A stretch of DNA of 64,000 bases, from positions 21,181,449-21,245,448 of the forward strand of contig NW_026622930.1 in assembly GCF_023065955.2 (NCBI RefSeq), given 5' to 3'. Under the pieces are notes generated by a model. It had not been told where the DNA came from and did not search any database. It worked only from the letters and a program-made list of their open reading frames with translations. Positions within the stretch are counted from its first letter, which is position 1. Each line of letters opens with the position of its first letter. Of this stretch, positions 11,110-22,940 are shown one piece after another. The stretch is from Ursus arctos (taxonomy: Eukaryota; Chordata; Mammalia; Carnivora; Ursidae). The translations under genes were made by a program, and so were the position numbers.

Positions 11110-11503
11110 TGTGTATTAGTTTTCTTGGGTTGCCATAATGAAGTACCCCAGCTTGGGTGGCTTAAACAACAGAAATTTATTTGATCACAAATCTGGAGGC
11201 TAGTAAGGCATCAATAAGAGTTGGTTATATTCTCTCTCCTTGGCTTGTGGAGGCCACGTTCTCCCTTTGCCTTCACAGAGTTTTCCCTGTGTGTGTGTGC
11301 GTTCATGTGCATGCGTGTGAGCTTCCCTCTTAAAATCTCTTCTTTTAAGGACACCAGTCATATTGGATTAGGGTTCACCCTAGTGACCTCATTTTACCTT
11401 AATTCTTTACAGGACCTGTCTCCAAACACTGTTACATTCTGAGGTACTGGGGGTTGGGACTTCATCATACGAATCTTGAGGGAATAGGGTTTGGCCCATA
11501 ACA
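11110..11503 (-). mobile_element. MaLR LTR (MLT1-type)
   Basis: The left end 'GTATTAGTTTTCTTGGGTTG', 'GGTGGCTTAAACAACAGAAA' and 'TCTGGAGGCTAG' is the reverse complement of an MLT1-type LTR 3' end. The right part carries 'AAGGACACCAGTCATATTGG' and ends '...CCCATAACA'. The AATAAA-equivalent is on the minus strand. Solo LTR fossil; subfamily uncertain. Confidence 0.85.
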
Positions 11504-11730
11504 GAAGGTATAGGACTTGCACAAATGTGTAGGTCTTCTTTCCTAAATGCTGTTCAGCTTGTCTTCTGTATTTTTTTCTTTAATTGGATTTGGCAAATAT
11601 CTTTCCATTTTGTTGGTCTTTAGAAAAATAAAACAGCTTTGGGTTTTACTGATTTACTTTACTATTATTTTTAAAGAAGTCAGTTGATGCCTCTATAACC
11701 AATTACTACTTCTTCCCAATTCCATTATTT

Positions 11731-12420
11731 TTTCTGAGACGGGAGAAACCCAGAGGTAACCACTATCTTGATTTGGTGTTTATTGTTACTAAACATATTA
11801 TGTACTTTTATTACTATACATTATTTATCAATAAAATATATACTATTGATTGTAGGTTTTTAAACTTTATACAGATGATTTTTTCCATACAATGTAAATC
11901 TTATTTTTAATTTTTACTGTTGACCATATAGTATAGTTTTGTTTCATTCATTTTAATTGTAGCTATCTTATAATTGGTTTTTCCAGTTTTTGTTTATAAA
12001 AACATTTAGGTTCCTTCCAGTTTCTTACTTTTAAAGCAATTTCTGTACTGAGCATCACACGAGATAATTTCCTCAAGATCGATGCCTAGAAGTAGAGTTC
12101 TTGAATCAAAGCCAAGCTGTAGGCACAATTCAACTTATTATCAAATTGCAGTCCAAAGTGGTTGTTTGGTATATATTTCTATCACTCTCTTGATTTAGAT
12201 TTTTATACAATAATGGCATTTGCAAACTTTTTACTTCCAGGAAATCAGATGGCTGGGGAATGATATCTGGTTACTGCTTTACCTTGTAATTTACTGATTA
12301 CCAGTGAAACCACATTTTCATGTGTATGGGCCATTTTTCTTTCTTCTGCCCATTTAAAAAAATTATATCTTTGTGTTTATTTATATATATATAAAATATA
12401 TAAATACACAGTATTTAATT
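11731..12420 (-). repeat. Decayed antisense L1M-like LINE
   Basis: Antisense L1 3' region landmarks are seen in weak form: 'GGTAACCACTATCTTGATTT', 'TTGACCATATAGTATAG', 'CATTTAGGTTCCTTCCAG', and 'GCCTAGAAGTAGAGTTCTTG' (the 'cctagaagtggaattgctg' motif). Divergence is high, so boundaries are approximate. A related but separate copy lies at 62985-63400. Confidence 0.6.
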
Positions 12421-12890
12421 TTGATTATGATGGCTTTAATTATTTAATAAAAGATTTTTTGTTTTTATTTTGCTGAGTTCATAATGATAGTCTTTTATAT
12501 TTTCTAATATCAATTTAAAATTTTTGCTTCTCTCATTATGATGTTTATTTCTTCTAGATGTGAAGTAAATGTCTGCCAAATAATTTCCCATTTTGATCTT
12601 TAAAAGTTACTTTTGTAAATATATCATGCATATTTAAAAAATATATATATGCAGATATTATTTCTGTCTGTAGTATTAAGGATTTTGTATATGTAATAGG
12701 TTTAACTTATTAGTTTTGTTAGAATATTTCCTATTTTTTTATTCGTTCCATCTTTTTATGAGAGGTATGTTACAACATTCATTAAGATTGTGGATAGGTG
12801 TGTTTCTTACTGCAGTTCTAACAATTTTGCTTTTAATATTTTGACTTTCTGTTGCTAGGTGTATATATGGTCATTAATTTGTATCTTCTT
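12421..12890. other. AT-rich DNA, probably LINE-derived
   Basis: No firm identification. Long T-rich runs and the position between antisense LINE blocks suggest decayed antisense LINE sequence. An (AT)n patch sits at about 12633-12650. Confidence 0.35.
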
Positions 12891-12902
12891 TGTGGCATAT
12901 AC

Positions 12903-13129
12903 ACATATGTATATATTTTTTTCCTTTTTTTTGAGAGGGAAAGAGTGTGTGCGAGACGGGGGTGGGGGGCTGGGAGAGCAGGGGCAGAGGGTGAAGGAGA
13001 GAGACTCTTAAGCAGGCTCCATGCCCAGCGCGGAGCCTAACCTGGGGTTCGATCTCACCACTCTGAGACAATGACCTGAGCTGAAATCAAGAGTTGGATG
13101 CTTAACTGACTGAGCCACCCAGGCACCCC
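12903..13129 (-). mobile_element. Can-SINE, antisense
   Basis: Poly-T, purine-rich body, 'TTAAGCAGGCTCCATGCCCA', 'CTGAGCTGAAATCAAGAGT' and 'GAGCCACCCAGGCACCCC'. Target duplication TGTGGC(A/T)TATAC at 12891-12902 and 13130-13141, one mismatch. Older carnivore-wide type rather than the bear type. Confidence 0.96.
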
Positions 13130-13195
13130 TGTGGCTTATACTTTTTAAAAAATGTTATCTCTTTTTCCATGCTAAAGTTCAGTATAATTTGGTTT

Positions 13196-13406
13196 TTTTT
13201 TTTTTAAAGATCTATTTATTTGAGGGAGAGGGAGAGAGAGCAAGCGCAAGTAGGGGGAGGTATAGAGGGAGAGGGAGAGAATCCCAAGCAGACACCCCAC
13301 TGAGCACAGAGCCTGATACAGCGCTCAGCCCCAGGGCCCTGAGATCATGACCTGAGCTGAAACCAAAAGTCAGATGCTTAACCAACAGAGCCACCTAGAC
13401 ACCCCT
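13196..13406 (-). mobile_element. Can-SINE, antisense
   Basis: Second minus-strand copy 66 bp to the right of the previous one: poly-T, AGATCTATTTATTT, purine body, 'CCTGAGATCATGACCTGAGC' and 'GAGCCACCTAGACACCCC'. Imperfect target duplication (AGTATAATTTGGTT versus GGTACAATTTAGTT) at about 13181-13195 and 13407-13420. Independent flanks show two insertions, not a tandem copy. Confidence 0.95.
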
Positions 13407-13439
13407 GGTACAATTTAGTTTGATATGAAAATGCCACAG

Positions 13440-13984
13440 TGGCTTTTTTGTGGTTCATTGTTGTCTGCTGTATTTTTTCTTACCAATTTAATTTCACTCC
13501 TCTGTGTTGCCTTAGGTGAGATTTTTATAAGCAGCAGTTTTTGTGTCTTAAATATATCTTTAATAGGTATGTTGAGTCCATCTGTATGTATTGTGATTAA
13601 TAATATATTAGAACTTCTGCCCTTTTGGGGTGTGATGTTTGTTTATTATTCTTCACTTTTCTTTTTTTTTGTTTTTGACCTGAATTAAACTGGTAACATC
13701 TTCTATAATTACCCTTTCCCTTGTTTGATGCTTTCAAAGGTATAGATTTTATTCTAGTTTTAGCTTTGAAGAAGAATCACACGAAAGGGTTTTTTTTTGG
13801 GGGGGGGTGACTCAGTAGTTAATTCTAATTTTTCAATTTTAAGCTACATCTATTTCTATATCACTTTTCCCTTATTTTTCCATGTGCTGAAATAAATACT
13901 TTAATAATTCTTTTTTCTTTTTAGTAAGAATCTCAGTCTCTGTATATCAGGAAATGTCTTCATTTTGCCTTTTTATTGTACTTT
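13440..13984 (-). repeat. Antisense ancient LINE (HAL1/L1M-like)
   Basis: 'GTAAGAATCTCAGTCTCTG' and 'GAAATGTCTTCATTTTGCCT' (about 13925-13970) match the antisense pattern of an old L1-related element. A T9-G9 homopolymer junction at 13790-13807 is notable. The element seems to resume at about 14280. Confidence 0.5.
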
Positions 13985-14275
13985 ATAATAGCAAAAGCAT
14001 ATTTTCTTCTCATGTTACGTGTTCACTATAGGTCAGCTGCTGGTGTCGACTCATTTTGGGAATCAGGCTAGAGCAGCCGCAGTTTGGAATATGTCATTTT
14101 TGTAGCAAGGAGGAAAGACCAAGGGAGTTCCAAACTATGTTTTTTAAAGCTTTTGCGCAGATGGGCACATGTCAGTTCCCCTCCCATTTCATTGGCCAAA
14201 GTAAATCTTATGGCCTCGTGTCAATGGGTGAGGGTATATATAATTCTCTCATGAGAAAGGACCATATATAATATG
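13985..14275 (-). mobile_element. Ancient LTR-like repeat, family not named
   Basis: Landmarks: 'CTCATGTTACGTGTTC', 'GGTCAGCTGCTGG', 'GGGAATCAGGCTAGAGCAGC', 'GCACATGTCAGTTCCCCTCC' and 'TTTCATTGGCCAAAGTAAAT'. I recognise this order from a common old mammalian LTR-like family in reverse orientation but cannot assign the name. A sense copy of the same family is at 20195-20440. Confidence 0.6.
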
Positions 14276-14954
14276 AATCAATGATTAACTCAAGTGAATA
14301 CAGAATTCTAATTTAATTTTTCTCTTAATTCTTTAAAAAATTATACCATTTTCTCTTGGGGCTATTGTTGCCAAAGAGAAATCTTGCTATCAGTCTAGTT
14401 GTCTTTTTTCTTCTTCACATCATCTTTCTCTTGTCACCTTTCAGATTGTCACTTTTTGTTAATGTTTCATGATTTCACTGTGATAAGCCCACCTTGTATT
14501 TCTGAGAACTCACATCTTCCTTCAGTTCTTAAGATTGTCAGCCAGTATTTTTTTCCACATTATATCTCTCTAACATCCCTTTTATCTCCCGCAGGAACGC
14601 CTAATAACCAATCATTGGAACCTCTCAATCTATCCTTCATGAGGCATAATTGCTCTTTCATATTATTTTTAACGATCTCTTGTCCGCATTCTTGTCTCTG
14701 TGCTGTATTCTGAATGAATTCAGCAGTTTTCATTTTCCATTCTCTAATTTACTTTTTGTGGTCCAGAATTTATCACATGTAATTAATTTTTATTTGAATT
14801 ACTATGTGTTCATTACTTAATATTTCACTTTGGTAATTCTTTATATCCAAAAATTCTTGTTTCGTTTCTGCTACATTGTGTTTCATAATCTCTTGTTCTT
14901 TTAAAAGGGATTTCAATGCTTTTTATTCCTTCAGGAAAACTGGTGTAGTTAAAT
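14276..14954 (-). repeat. Antisense ancient LINE (HAL1/L1M-like), continued
   Basis: 'TTTTCTCTTGGGGCTATTGT', 'TTTCTGAGAACTCACATCTT', 'CAGCCAGTATTTTTTTCCAC', 'GGAACCTCTCAATCTATCCT' and 'CATAATCTCTTGTTCTTTTA' follow the order of an old antisense LINE. The 104-codon frame at 14399-14713 lies inside it and is not a gene. Confidence 0.5.
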
Positions 14955-15190
14955 TCATAGGTTCTGGGGGCAGCCTGTGTGGGTTTGAATTCCCGCTCTT
15001 CATGTAACAGTTGTGTTTCTTTAGGCAAGTTTCTTACTTAACTAGACCATGCCTCCATTTCCCCATCAGTAGAATCAGGATAATATAAATATATGTTATT
15101 TTGACAGTTTATGGAATTTAAGAGTGACTTTACATAAGATGTTTTTGAACAATGTCTAACTACACAGTAAGTTTTCAATTACTGTTAGCA
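14955..15190 (+). repeat. MIR SINE
   Basis: Sense MIR order: 'GTGTGGGTTTGAATTCCCGC' (B box), 'AGTTGTGTTTCTTTAGGCAA', 'CCTCCATTTCCCCATCAGTA', 'CAGGATAATATAAATA', then the CACAGTAAG 3' end. Ancient mammal-wide tRNA-derived SINE. Confidence 0.85.
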
Positions 15191-16124
15191 CATTATGGGT
15201 AGTGACAGCATCATCACTACCACCATCATAATCTTCGTCATCAGCATCATTAATTTAATCTGAAAGAAATTCATATTCTGAGTGTTGATTTTGTTTGCCA
15301 GCTTTATAGCTGTAGATTTTTTTTCAAGTGTTTTAGAATTTGGGTTTGAAAACTCATGTTGATTTTTTTGATTGTCACTATTATAGTCTCCCCTCCTCTA
15401 GATTCCCCACTTCCTGTCTAACAGTTTTATAGTTACCTCTATCCCACATTCCAAAATCCTGCCGATAATTGATTCTGAGTTCTTGCACTAGGAACATATG
15501 GGCTGAATCTACACCCAATTATTGAGGCCCTGAGCTACTCCATTGTTCCCATTTGCAAGGTGTGTCTGTGTCTTTGCTTCAGTAGCCATGACAGCCTCAG
15601 GCAGCATCAGGCAGCATTTTTCATCAGCCTCTTTTCTAGTGTCTGTAGCCCTACTCCAAGCTTTAGGCTTCAGGCAGAGATCCTGGGCCCATTCCTTGAA
15701 TGAGCACTTTGGGTCACTCTTATCCTACAGGAGCTGAACTCCCCATCCACCACCTGCTTTCTTGATCTGGAGCCAAGCAGGTGTGTGGCTTCAGCCATGC
15801 TCATCGTTGACCTGTGAGGACTCATGTTCATGGAGATAGTTGTCTTCTATCCTGGAGTCCTGGAAATGGCTTACTGATTTCTTGTTTTTATACATTACTC
15901 ATCACTGGTGTGTTTTTAGAGCACAGGGGAGCAGAATCCACTGTGTCATTCTGATTGGAAGCTTTTTAGTGCCTACTTTTATCTATATTATTTCTTCTCT
16001 TCTATCTTTTGGGAAATTAACTTTATTATCAGTTAGTTGTTACTTCCTGTTTCTCTACCCTACTTTAATTCTCTTGGGATTCATACTATATTGCATTTTT
16101 TGTTTTTTTTGGATATTTTTATCC
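15191..16124. other. Unassigned DNA, GC-richer centre
   Basis: A (CATCAT)-like triplet patch lies at about 15204-15250. The 15540-15835 part is GC-richer than its surroundings and may be further antisense LINE sequence, since it follows the 13.4-15 kb LINE block. The 135-codon frame at 15840-16247 is T-rich, has no recognised domain and runs into an L2 fossil, so I do not call it a gene. Confidence 0.4.
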
Positions 16125-16240
16125 TCCCCCCTAGAACATACGTTCCCAGAGGAACTTTGTGTTGTTCCCTACTATATTCCTATGCTCTTAGGAAGTTCCC
16201 ATTACTTACGTAGTAGGTACTTAAACATTTGTAGAATCAA
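16125..16240 (+). repeat. L2 LINE 3' end
   Basis: 'TAGAACATACGTTCCCAGAG', 'TGTTGTTCCC', 'TACGTAGTAGGTACTTAAAC' and 'TTGTAGAATCAATGAG' reproduce the L2 3'-end order (agaatgtaagctcc... / tagtaggcactcaata / ttgaatgaatga). Confidence 0.7.
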
Positions 16241-16639
16241 TGAGTAAAATTTGGTGTTTTTTTCTTGAAATGTTTCACCATTGATGGATTTCTGTTTAAT
16301 GTGTATTATAGCTCTGTTAATTTCTCAGTGAAAGGTGGTTCTGATTGGGAGAGAGACAGGCCATATGACCAGATGATTATGAGTCTTGCTGATTTCCTGG
16401 GGATTAAGTCTCTCCTGCTCCTGGGGGACATAAATTACCAAGACCTGTCTTAACAATCCTGCCCCACAATAAAATCTGTGAGACTCATGTCAGAACTCTA
16501 TTTCTGATTAGGCAACTCAGTGCTTTGTCCTTGGCCCATTAGCTGGAGTCAGGTATTTCCCTTCATTTCTCTTCCTTCAGCATTAGCAGAACTTGGAAAT
16601 TTAATCTATGCTTGTCCTTTTTCTTCCTTGTCATACTAT
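16241..16639. other. Unassigned non-coding DNA
   Basis: 400 bp with no recognised repeat; a 62-codon frame (16265-16453) has no similarity I can identify. Confidence 0.4.
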
Positions 16640-18040
16640 TGTTTTATTTATTTTAATTTTATTTTTTAAATTAAAACTCAATTTATTTAAACTAGAAAAA
16701 AAAGAAAAACACAGTTCACCCTTTTCTCCCACCCTCATACCCTGCCCCTGGCAACCACCAATCTGTTCTCAGCATCTGTGAGCTTGTTTTTTTTTTTTTT
16801 TAATTTGTTTTTAGATTCCACATATAAGAGAGATCACAAGGTATTTGTCCTTCTTTGTCTGACTTATTTCACTTAGCATAATGCCCTCTAGGTCCATCTG
16901 TGATGTAGCAAATGGCATGATTTCATCCTCTTTTATGGCTGAATAATATTCTACTTTAAATATACAAATAAATTGTGATGGACGTATGTGTGTATGTATG
17001 TATGTGTATGTATATATATCCATCGATGAACAATTAGGTTGTTTCCATATCTTAGCTATTGTAAATAATGGTGCAGTGAGCATGGGGGTGCGTATCTTTT
17101 TGAGTTAGTGTTTTTATTTACTTTAGCTAAATACCCACAAGTGGATTTGCTGGATCATATGATAGTTCTATTTCTAATTTTTTTGAGGAACCCACACAGT
17201 GTTTTCCATGGTGGCTGCACCAATTTACATTCCTACCAACAGGGCACAAATATTCCCTTTTCTCCACATCCTGGCCAACACTTATTTCTTTTTGATAGTA
17301 GCCAATCTTACAGGTGTGAAGTGATATCTCATTGTGGTTTTGATTTGCATGTCCCTAATGATTAATGAAGTTGTGTATCTTTTCATGTATCTGTTGGCCA
17401 TCTGTATGTCTTTTTTGGAAAAATGTCTATTCAGATCTTCTGCCCATTTTTTAATTGGGTTCTTTTTTTTTTTTTGCTATTGAGTTGTATGAGTTCATTA
17501 TGTATTTTGAATAGTAGTTCCTTATCAGGTGTATAATTTGCAGATATTTTCTCCCATTCAGTAGGCTGCCTTTTCATTTTGTTGTACAAATCTTTTTAGT
17601 TTAATGTAGTCGCCCTTATTTTTGCTTTTGTTGCTTTTGCTTTTGCTGTCAGACTGAAAAAATTATTGCCATGATCAATGTCAAGGAGCTTAAGCCCTAT
17701 GTCTTCTTTTAGGAGTTTTATGGCTTGGGGTCTTACTTTCAAGTCTTCAGTCCATTTTGAATAATTTTTGTGTACAGTATGAGATAGTGGTTGAGTTTCA
17801 TTCTTTTGCATGTAGTTGTCCTGTTTTCCAAACACCATTTATTGAAGAAACTATTCTTTCCCTATTATATATTCTTGGCTCCTTTGTCATAGATTGATTG
17901 GCCGTTTATTTCTGGGCTTTCTGTTCTGTTCTGTTGATCTATGTGCCTATTTTTATGCCAGTACCATATAGTTTTAATTATTATAACTTTATAATAGAGT
18001 CTAAAAACAGGGAGCTTAATGCCTCCAGCTTTCTTTTCCT
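16640..18040 (-). mobile_element. Antisense L1: 3'UTR and ORF2 C-terminal remnant
   Basis: Nearly 1.4 kb of antisense L1 (L1MA/L1MB-like). Landmarks include 'GGCAACCACCAATCTG', 'ATTCCACATATAAGAGAGAT', 'GGTTGTTTCCATATCTTAGC', 'GTGAAGTGATATCTCATTGT', 'CATGTATCTGTTGGCCATCT' and 'GTTGATCTATGTGCC'. Minus-strand translation at 16811-17083 shows the ORF2 C-terminal 'VEYYSAIK...MLSEISQT' pattern. At 17596-17838 it shows 'KWTEDLKVRP'. Stops and a TATG-type expansion (about 16985-17020) break the frame, so no functional reverse transcriptase remains. Confidence 0.95.
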
Positions 18041-18722
18041 TTCTGCTATCCTTTCTGCTATTGACCTATTTAAGATGATTATTTAGGGTTTTCTCATTGG
18101 AGCACATATCACTCCCCTCTGCTGTTCACTTTAAGCAAACTTGATTTGAATCAGTTTAATGGAGTTGTAAAATTAACTAACCTGGTGGTCCTCTCTTCAT
18201 TCTTCAATAAATTTTACTCTGATGTTGGAAAAGCCCTGGAATTGCTCCTACCTCAAAGGTGATTTTCTCCTGTCCTTCTTCTGGATGATAATATTTCCTC
18301 CTCTCTCCTTTCTCTGGTATTCCATTTCTATCTACTTTAAAATGTTGCAATAATTACTCATGTTCTAGTCAGTCTGTGGCATACTTTCTGCTTTCTAGTA
18401 CTGGCATAGCTGTACCTTTTTTATTTATTTAATTTCATAACTGTCATTTTATGATTTGGGGCCTAGAGTGGAGAAATGTGCATTTTCTCAGCTATTCATT
18501 CAATTTTCATACATTTTTTTCATTTGTTTAAGAAAAGTATCTTTCTATATCTAGTATAAGTTACCTGCATTTATTAATTTTTTTCTGAGGAGAGATTAGG
18601 GAACAAAGAATAATAGACAATGATTCTGGTTATTAAGAAGATGGGAATTCCTTATACCCTATCGTGTTTTCTTCAGGCTTAAACTGTGGATTATCTCCTT
18701 TTTATGGAGAACTTTGAAACTT
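18041..18722. other. Unassigned non-coding DNA
   Basis: 680 bp without a nameable repeat. A direct duplication 'CCTTTCTGCTAT' occurs at about 18039-18062, just beyond the L1 end. Confidence 0.4.
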
Positions 18723-18938
18723 TTTTTAAAAAAAGATTTTACTTGTTTATTTGAGAGAGAAGAGAAGAGAGAGAGTGGGCAGGGAAGAGCAAAGAGGAAG
18801 GGAGAGGGAGGGGGGAAAGGATCTCAAGCAGACTCCTCTCTGAGTGTGGAGCTCTCAGAGCTCAATCTCAGGACCCTGAGATCATGACCTGAGCCAAAAC
18901 CAAGACCCAGAGACTTAACGGAGCCACCCAGGTGCGCC
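18723..18938 (-). mobile_element. Can-SINE, antisense
   Basis: Poly-T, 'AAGATTTTACTTGTTTATTT', GA-rich body, 'GACCCTGAGATCATGACCTG' and 'GAGCCACCCAGGTGCGCC'. Flanks 'TGGAGAACTTTGAAACTT' (18705-18722) and 'TGGAGTTTGAAACTTT' (18939-18954) form an imperfect target duplication. The GA-repeat body (18755-18815) is expanded relative to other copies. Confidence 0.95.
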
Positions 18939-18954
18939 TGGAGTTTGAAACTTT

Positions 18955-19764
18955 AGCTTTTCAACTTGCTACATACAGTTTAAAATGATAGCATGAGTTT
19001 GATTTTACCCCCATCATAAGCCCATAGTACCTTACAATAAAGGGGTGAGAGGTGAAGCCCAGAGAATCTGTTTTATCTAAAGTCCTCTCTTTTCCCCTTT
19101 CAGTCTCTGCCTTTTGCCTTTCTCCCAAGTTAATTAACTTCCATGTCTCCTGGCCATCACCAATTAATTAGATTTCCCTTTCCAATTCTTAGTCTTCTCT
19201 TGTTAGTTTTGACTGTTGGTGCTACTAGGAAATGCTCATCTATTTGTTTTAAAATACGGTAAGGTTTCAATGCTATACCAAATACCCAGCTGACATCCAA
19301 CTAATTAAAGCAGACTGCCCCTGACCTACCTGCACACTCTGGGTATATTTCGTTGACACTTGGAGTTGACTTTTTTGTGTGCTGTTATAGAAAATCCAAT
19401 CTAAGATTATAGATTCTTACTTAAACACTATTTCTCTGGTTTTGAGCCTTTATTGCTGGTAGAGGCATTAGCTTATTGGTGTCCACTTGTTAGACTGCCT
19501 TAAGGTTCGGCTAAGTCACTGATTAATGAAATACACTGCAATCACGCTGCAGTCAGATCTCCATCACCTGTGCTCATGGAGGGAAAGTTGAAAATGTAGA
19601 TGATACATTCATTTTTCCAGCCAATTCCAACATCTGACAAGGGAAATTTGCCCTAGGAAACAATTTCTTAGGATCCAGTCAGCTGACCAGCTCTATGGTC
19701 GTGATTCTAGGCATGCCTAAATTGGCAGTTATTTACTTTTTCTTTCCAAAAATTATACTGACGT
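18955..19764. other. Unassigned non-coding DNA
   Basis: 800 bp with no recognised repeat or gene; base composition is slightly less AT-rich than flanking DNA. Confidence 0.4.
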
Positions 19765-19960
19765 TAGAAGTTAAGAACCTCTCCTCTAAGTCAGATAGAC
19801 CCAGGTTTGAATCGTGTCCCTTCTACTCTGTGATGGGGACAATGAATTTATTCTGTTGTGGCCTTGGTTTCTTCATTTGTAAAATGAAGATAAATAATGC
19901 CCGTATCCAAGAACTATTGTAAGCAGTTGTTTAGCACATGTCTGCTGGGATCAATAATTA
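19765..19960 (+). repeat. MIR SINE
   Basis: 'GACCCAGGTTTGAATCGTGT' (B-box region), 'GGTTTCTTCATTTGTAAAAT' and 'GAAGATAAATAATGCCCGTA' follow sense MIR order, ending near 'TTTAGCACATG'. Confidence 0.8.
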
Positions 19961-20029
19961 ATGTAGTGTTTTTACTGCCTCATTTCCTTATTCTGCTTTC
20001 CAGCTCATCGTGTTGACAGAGTATCAGCA

Positions 20030-20440
20030 TTACTGGCTACATCCCTTTGATGGCTCTTTCTCCACTTGCTCATGTCCTATAACCTGTATATGTTCACCGA
20101 ATGAAATAAAAATTTTATTCTTGTGGTAGATTATAATATTGTTGAAGATTTTTGCTACTGCTCCCTGGAGGAAGATTATATTGCCTGGTCCCATGGACAT
20201 TAGCTCTACCATGTGACACCAGGCTCCATCCATCCTATTGAAATCAGTAGAGGCCATTGCTAGTTTTGGCCAATAATGTGGGTGGAAGTGGCATGAATTA
20301 TTTTTAAACAGAAACTTCAAAAGCCAGATTGCAGTCAGCAGTCTCCCTTTTCATCCCTTCTGTCATGGGGCTGCCCCCTCAGCCTGGAGCATATAGTGAA
20401 GATAGCATGGAGCATGGCAAAAAGTAGTCTCTACTCACTC
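20030..20440 (+). mobile_element. Ancient LTR-like repeat, same family as 13985
   Basis: 'TTTTGGCCAATAATGTGGGT' followed by 'GAAGTGGCATGAATTATTT', 'CTCAGCCTGGAGCATATAG' and 'TGAAGATAGCATGGAGCA' is the sense version of the family seen in reverse at 13985-14275. The right two thirds (20195-20440) are clear; the left part (20030-20195) is assigned only by continuity. Family name not assigned. Confidence 0.5.
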
Positions 20441-20559
20441 GTAGTATTGACTTTATTGTTTCTGCAACAAAGCCTGATAATAGTGATCGAGTTCTCATAT
20501 TTTGTATTTCACACATGAGAGTGTCATGGTCAAGGATGGTAACGAAGAGGCATATAGAA

Positions 20560-20722
20560 CTGTACTGTCAGTACAGAAGCCACTAGCCACATGAGGCTAT
20601 GTAAAATTAAATTAACTTAAAATTTTAATTTCTTAATTGAACTGGCCACATTTCCAGTGGCTACTGGCTTCTGTATTGAACGTATCTAGAGCATTTCTAT
20701 CATCACAGAAAGTTCTCTGGAA
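20560..20722. mobile_element. Short palindromic DNA transposon (MER/hAT type)
   Basis: 'AGAAGCCACTAGCCACATGA' on the left and 'CCAGTGGCTACTGGCTTCTG' on the right are inverted arms around an AATTAAATTAAC-type AT core. 'CATCACAGAAAGTTCTCTGG' closes it. This is the layout of a common non-autonomous MER element; exact name uncertain. Confidence 0.75.
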
Positions 20723-22744
20723 CAATAGTGGAATAAATATCAGTGTGGTCCCTAAGACCTATCTGAGATTATCTCAAGGGACATGTCTAATGTTTTATTT
20801 TTCCTCTCTCAGTTTGTTTTTTAAATATATTATCCCATTACCTGTCTTCTGGTTGTTATATATGGGAATATCATAGGTACATTACAAGTTAAAGAATATA
20901 ATTACACAGCCTACCCTTTTGTTTTTCCATTTTTCTTTTTTTGCAATGTTGCAAATCCTCCATTTAGCTGCATACTGTCAAATTAAGCCTGGATGAATGG
21001 CTTTATATTGGTGGGTGGGCAAGGCAGAAATTTTTCTTGGTAGTCCATCTGGATTCTTCCAAAGACTAAGACCAGAATGAATAATAATTCCTTAAAGATA
21101 ATTGATTTTAAAAATATTTATAATTAGTCATTACTTAAAAATGTGGCAAAATAACCATATCTAGAGATAGCAGTGTTATATATTACCTTGGTAAATTTAG
21201 AGTTTGAAATGTTTGAGTTTGTAATATTTGAAAGTATGCTTAATATTTTCTATTCTAAAAAGAAATAATCAGAGTCACCACTGTGGCATAAATAAGTCAG
21301 CCACTGTTCATGGCACGAACTGTTCAGACTAACTTCCTAAATGTTTTAGGGCCCACAAATGATGCACATACCCATTCTTCATTAATTAGTTATGAGATGT
21401 TTCAGCAAATGTTGTCCTGTGATATTGGGGTCACTTGAAATATTGTCATGCTCTTTCTCATGTGTTTGACTCACATCAAGTTGCTCATATCTAAATATCT
21501 TGTAGTTTTGTCCAAACTGGAAAGAGCATTTGTCTAAGCAGCCAGAAAACTTCTGTCTCTGCTGATGGAAGATTTGATAGAAACTGAGTGATATTGTTTC
21601 AGCCCAATGTATTCTGTATAATTAAGCAATTGATGTTCTTTAGTCCATTAAGCAATTTCATCTGCCCTCCCCAAAACTACTTTGAATTCATTTTTGTTGG
21701 TTATTCTGATCATTTTTAAATCTCATTAATTAGAGTTGAGAAGCAACATTAGCGAAAAATTTAAATTATAAAGCTTAAGGCATTCTAGAAAAAAGTACTT
21801 AAATTCCTCAATATATATAGTTATTTGAAGTCAGATCACCCACAAAAACCTTCTTTAATGAAAAGATAACAATTATAATTTCACAATATCTTTTTAGGAA
21901 CAACGTTAGCCTGTATTTACAGTTTATTTATATGTATCTAGGTAACAAGTGCATCTGAAGTTCTTGCAAACAGGTTGGTCTCTCAATTATATAAATATTC
22001 CCCTTGACAATAATTTGCACTATTTTTGTTGTTCTTATTCTTAAGAGGGAGACTTCAGTTTAGCCCCTATCACTAGCAGAGACCTATCTCCAATTAAAAA
22101 GACTCATGACTTCAGACCATTCGGCAGAACAGCTTTCTGCTTCTGTGCTTGTCCAGGGCCTCTCATATCTTTGAAGCATATTGACGGTGACCCTAAGATC
22201 TTGGGGTGGTCCTAGGAATAACACATATTAGCACAACAAGCCAGTAGACTCTTTAGTTTTAAACACATGGAAATAATGGCATAGCACTGTTAAAAATGAA
22301 GCAGTAAAGACGGAAAAACTGATGCCATTGCTTTGTTTGGTCAGTGAGCACTTTTGATTGAATCCTTTTTGTTGTTGTTTTTATAGTACTTAGTAGTTCC
22401 ATTTCTTAACCTCCTATTTTGAGTTCACTGGGTGGCCAAGCCAGCGTTCAGGCAAATGAACTTTCATTCGACAATTAAGCCTTCATTGAACTTTTCTTGG
22501 TATTCAGCATGGCCCTGATTTTTATGGGATTTCTAGTACACCTGTTAAAAGGTCTGTAGAAGGACAGAGGTAAGTCAGTAGGTGAGAGTATGGATTTTAT
22601 TTTTTCTAAGCAGTGATATAACTCCACTACAGATGTTGGGTAGGACTTTTTTAGGTGATAATTGATATAAAACATCTCTATGTTTCAGAGCATATGTATA
22701 AGGAAAATGCGCTAGGGGCACAGAATAAGAGCCAAATGGCTATA
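20723..22744. other. 2-kb repeat-poor non-coding block
   Basis: No recognised transposon. Several sub-blocks (about 21270-21720 and 22070-22210) have non-repetitive, moderately complex sequence that might be conserved. The small frames here show no similarity. Confidence 0.4.
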
Positions 22745-22940
22745 GAAACACAGGCTCAGCTTTACTACTTTCCATGCGACATTGGGAATGTTCTTTAACA
22801 TTTCTGACCCTCCGTTTCTTCTCATGCATAAAACATGGATTAAAGTAATACTAAGTACCTCATAAGATTATTGTGAAGATAACTGTACTTATTAGCGTAG
22901 TACCTAAAAATACCAAATGTTCAGTAAACGTTATGGATCG
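22745..22940 (+). repeat. MIR SINE
   Basis: 'GCGACATTGGGAATGTTCTT', 'CTGACCCTCCGTTTCTTC', 'AAGTACCTCATAAGATTATT' and 'AATGTTCAGTAAACGTTATG' follow the sense MIR 3' half. Confidence 0.8.

Noticed and set aside
13790..13825. T9-G9 run followed by GTGACTCAGTAGTTAA, resembling a Can-SINE head
   Set aside because: Only about 20 bp of similarity, no body or tail, and no target duplication; chance or slippage is enough.
16811..17838. Reverse-transcriptase-like peptides on the minus strand (16811-17083, 17596-17838)
   Set aside because: They are decayed LINE-1 ORF2 C-terminal remnants with stops and a microsatellite expansion, not a gene.
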